64,000 bases of DNA from Paraburkholderia saeva (GTDB taxonomy: Bacteria > Pseudomonadota > Gammaproteobacteria > Burkholderiales > Burkholderiaceae), in the NCBI RefSeq assembly GCF_907164555.1, contig NZ_CAJQZC010000001.1, forward strand, positions 310,001 through 374,000, given 5' to 3'. Under the pieces are notes generated by a model. It had not been told where the DNA came from and ran no database searches. It saw nothing but the letters and a program-made list of their open reading frames with translations. The position numbers and the translations under genes are program-made. Shown here in pieces: positions 63,953 to 64,000 of the stretch. The first letter of the stretch is position 1. Each line of letters begins with the position of its first letter.

Positions 63953-64000
63953 CGTCCGAGGCGCGGCGTCGCGCCGTCAGCTGACGCACGTCGCGAATCA

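Overview
ORGANISM. The window is GC-rich, densely packed chromosomal DNA that looks like a beta-proteobacterium of the Burkholderiaceae, most likely Paraburkholderia or Burkholderia. This is inferred from an OmpC-type porin, several acyl-CoA and aromatic catabolic clusters with IclR, TetR, LysR and MalT-type regulators, small Burkholderia-style hypothetical proteins, and long degenerate repeat-bearing intergenic stretches. I could run no database search.

LAYOUT. (1) About 1-7.3 kb is a defence-type island. It holds the C-terminal part of an MmeI-like DNA methyltransferase, an SF2 helicase and a GIY-YIG nuclease in one overlapping operon, an untracked 27-residue Cys-rich microprotein, an overlapping pair of an unknown protein and a four-helix membrane protein, and a PLD-family protein. 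It ends at a hairpin and a 3' fragment of tRNA-Lys, probably an attachment-site scar. (2) About 8.1-8.9 kb has two small membrane proteins in gene-poor DNA. (3) 9.8-15.9 kb is a complete four-gene operon of the ABC-three-component type: MBL-fold hydrolase, trypsin-like protease, middle component and SMC-like ABC ATPase. (4) 15.9-17.8 kb is gene-poor, with a diverged intergenic repeat and a His-rich small ORF. (5) About 17.8-27.5 kb is a second mobile element: two C5-cytosine methyltransferase genes (one lacking the catalytic Cys) that share a promoter motif, three unknown proteins that appear related to each other, a TrfA-like replication initiator ending in a 22-bp iteron array, an HTH regulator and a large serine recombinase. 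(6) 27.9-28.4 kb is a broken MFS transporter gene. (7) 28.9-53.6 kb is metabolic chromosome: ETF-ubiquinone oxidoreductase, an alpha/beta hydrolase, a CoA-transferase with a 17-bp palindromic operator, TetR, porin, then an acyl-CoA catabolic cluster (ligase, dehydrogenases, hydratases, SDR, thiolase, aldehyde dehydrogenase) around an IclR regulator, a MalT-type regulator, a GMC oxidoreductase and a secreted propeller-like protein. (8) 53.7-64 kb has a LysR gene divergent from a catabolic operon: ABC-ATPase remnant, XdhC-like protein, HpaB-type monooxygenase, flavin reductase, extradiol-type VOC dioxygenase, RraA-like aldolase, cupin, aldehyde dehydrogenase, RidA and FAH-family protein.

HOW IT WORKS TOGETHER. 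The left 27 kb is accessory DNA built of layered mobile elements and conflict systems. The right 36 kb is catabolic: substrates would enter through the porin, be activated to CoA thioesters and beta-oxidised, with electrons passed through ETF-QO to ubiquinone, while the last operon would hydroxylate and ring-cleave an aromatic compound by a meta-type route whose substrate I cannot name. The most promising novelties are the MTase/helicase/GIY-YIG operon with its microprotein, the unknown/4-TM pair, the Cys-less C5 methyltransferase with its co-regulated partner, and the three-member unknown family on the replicon-like element.
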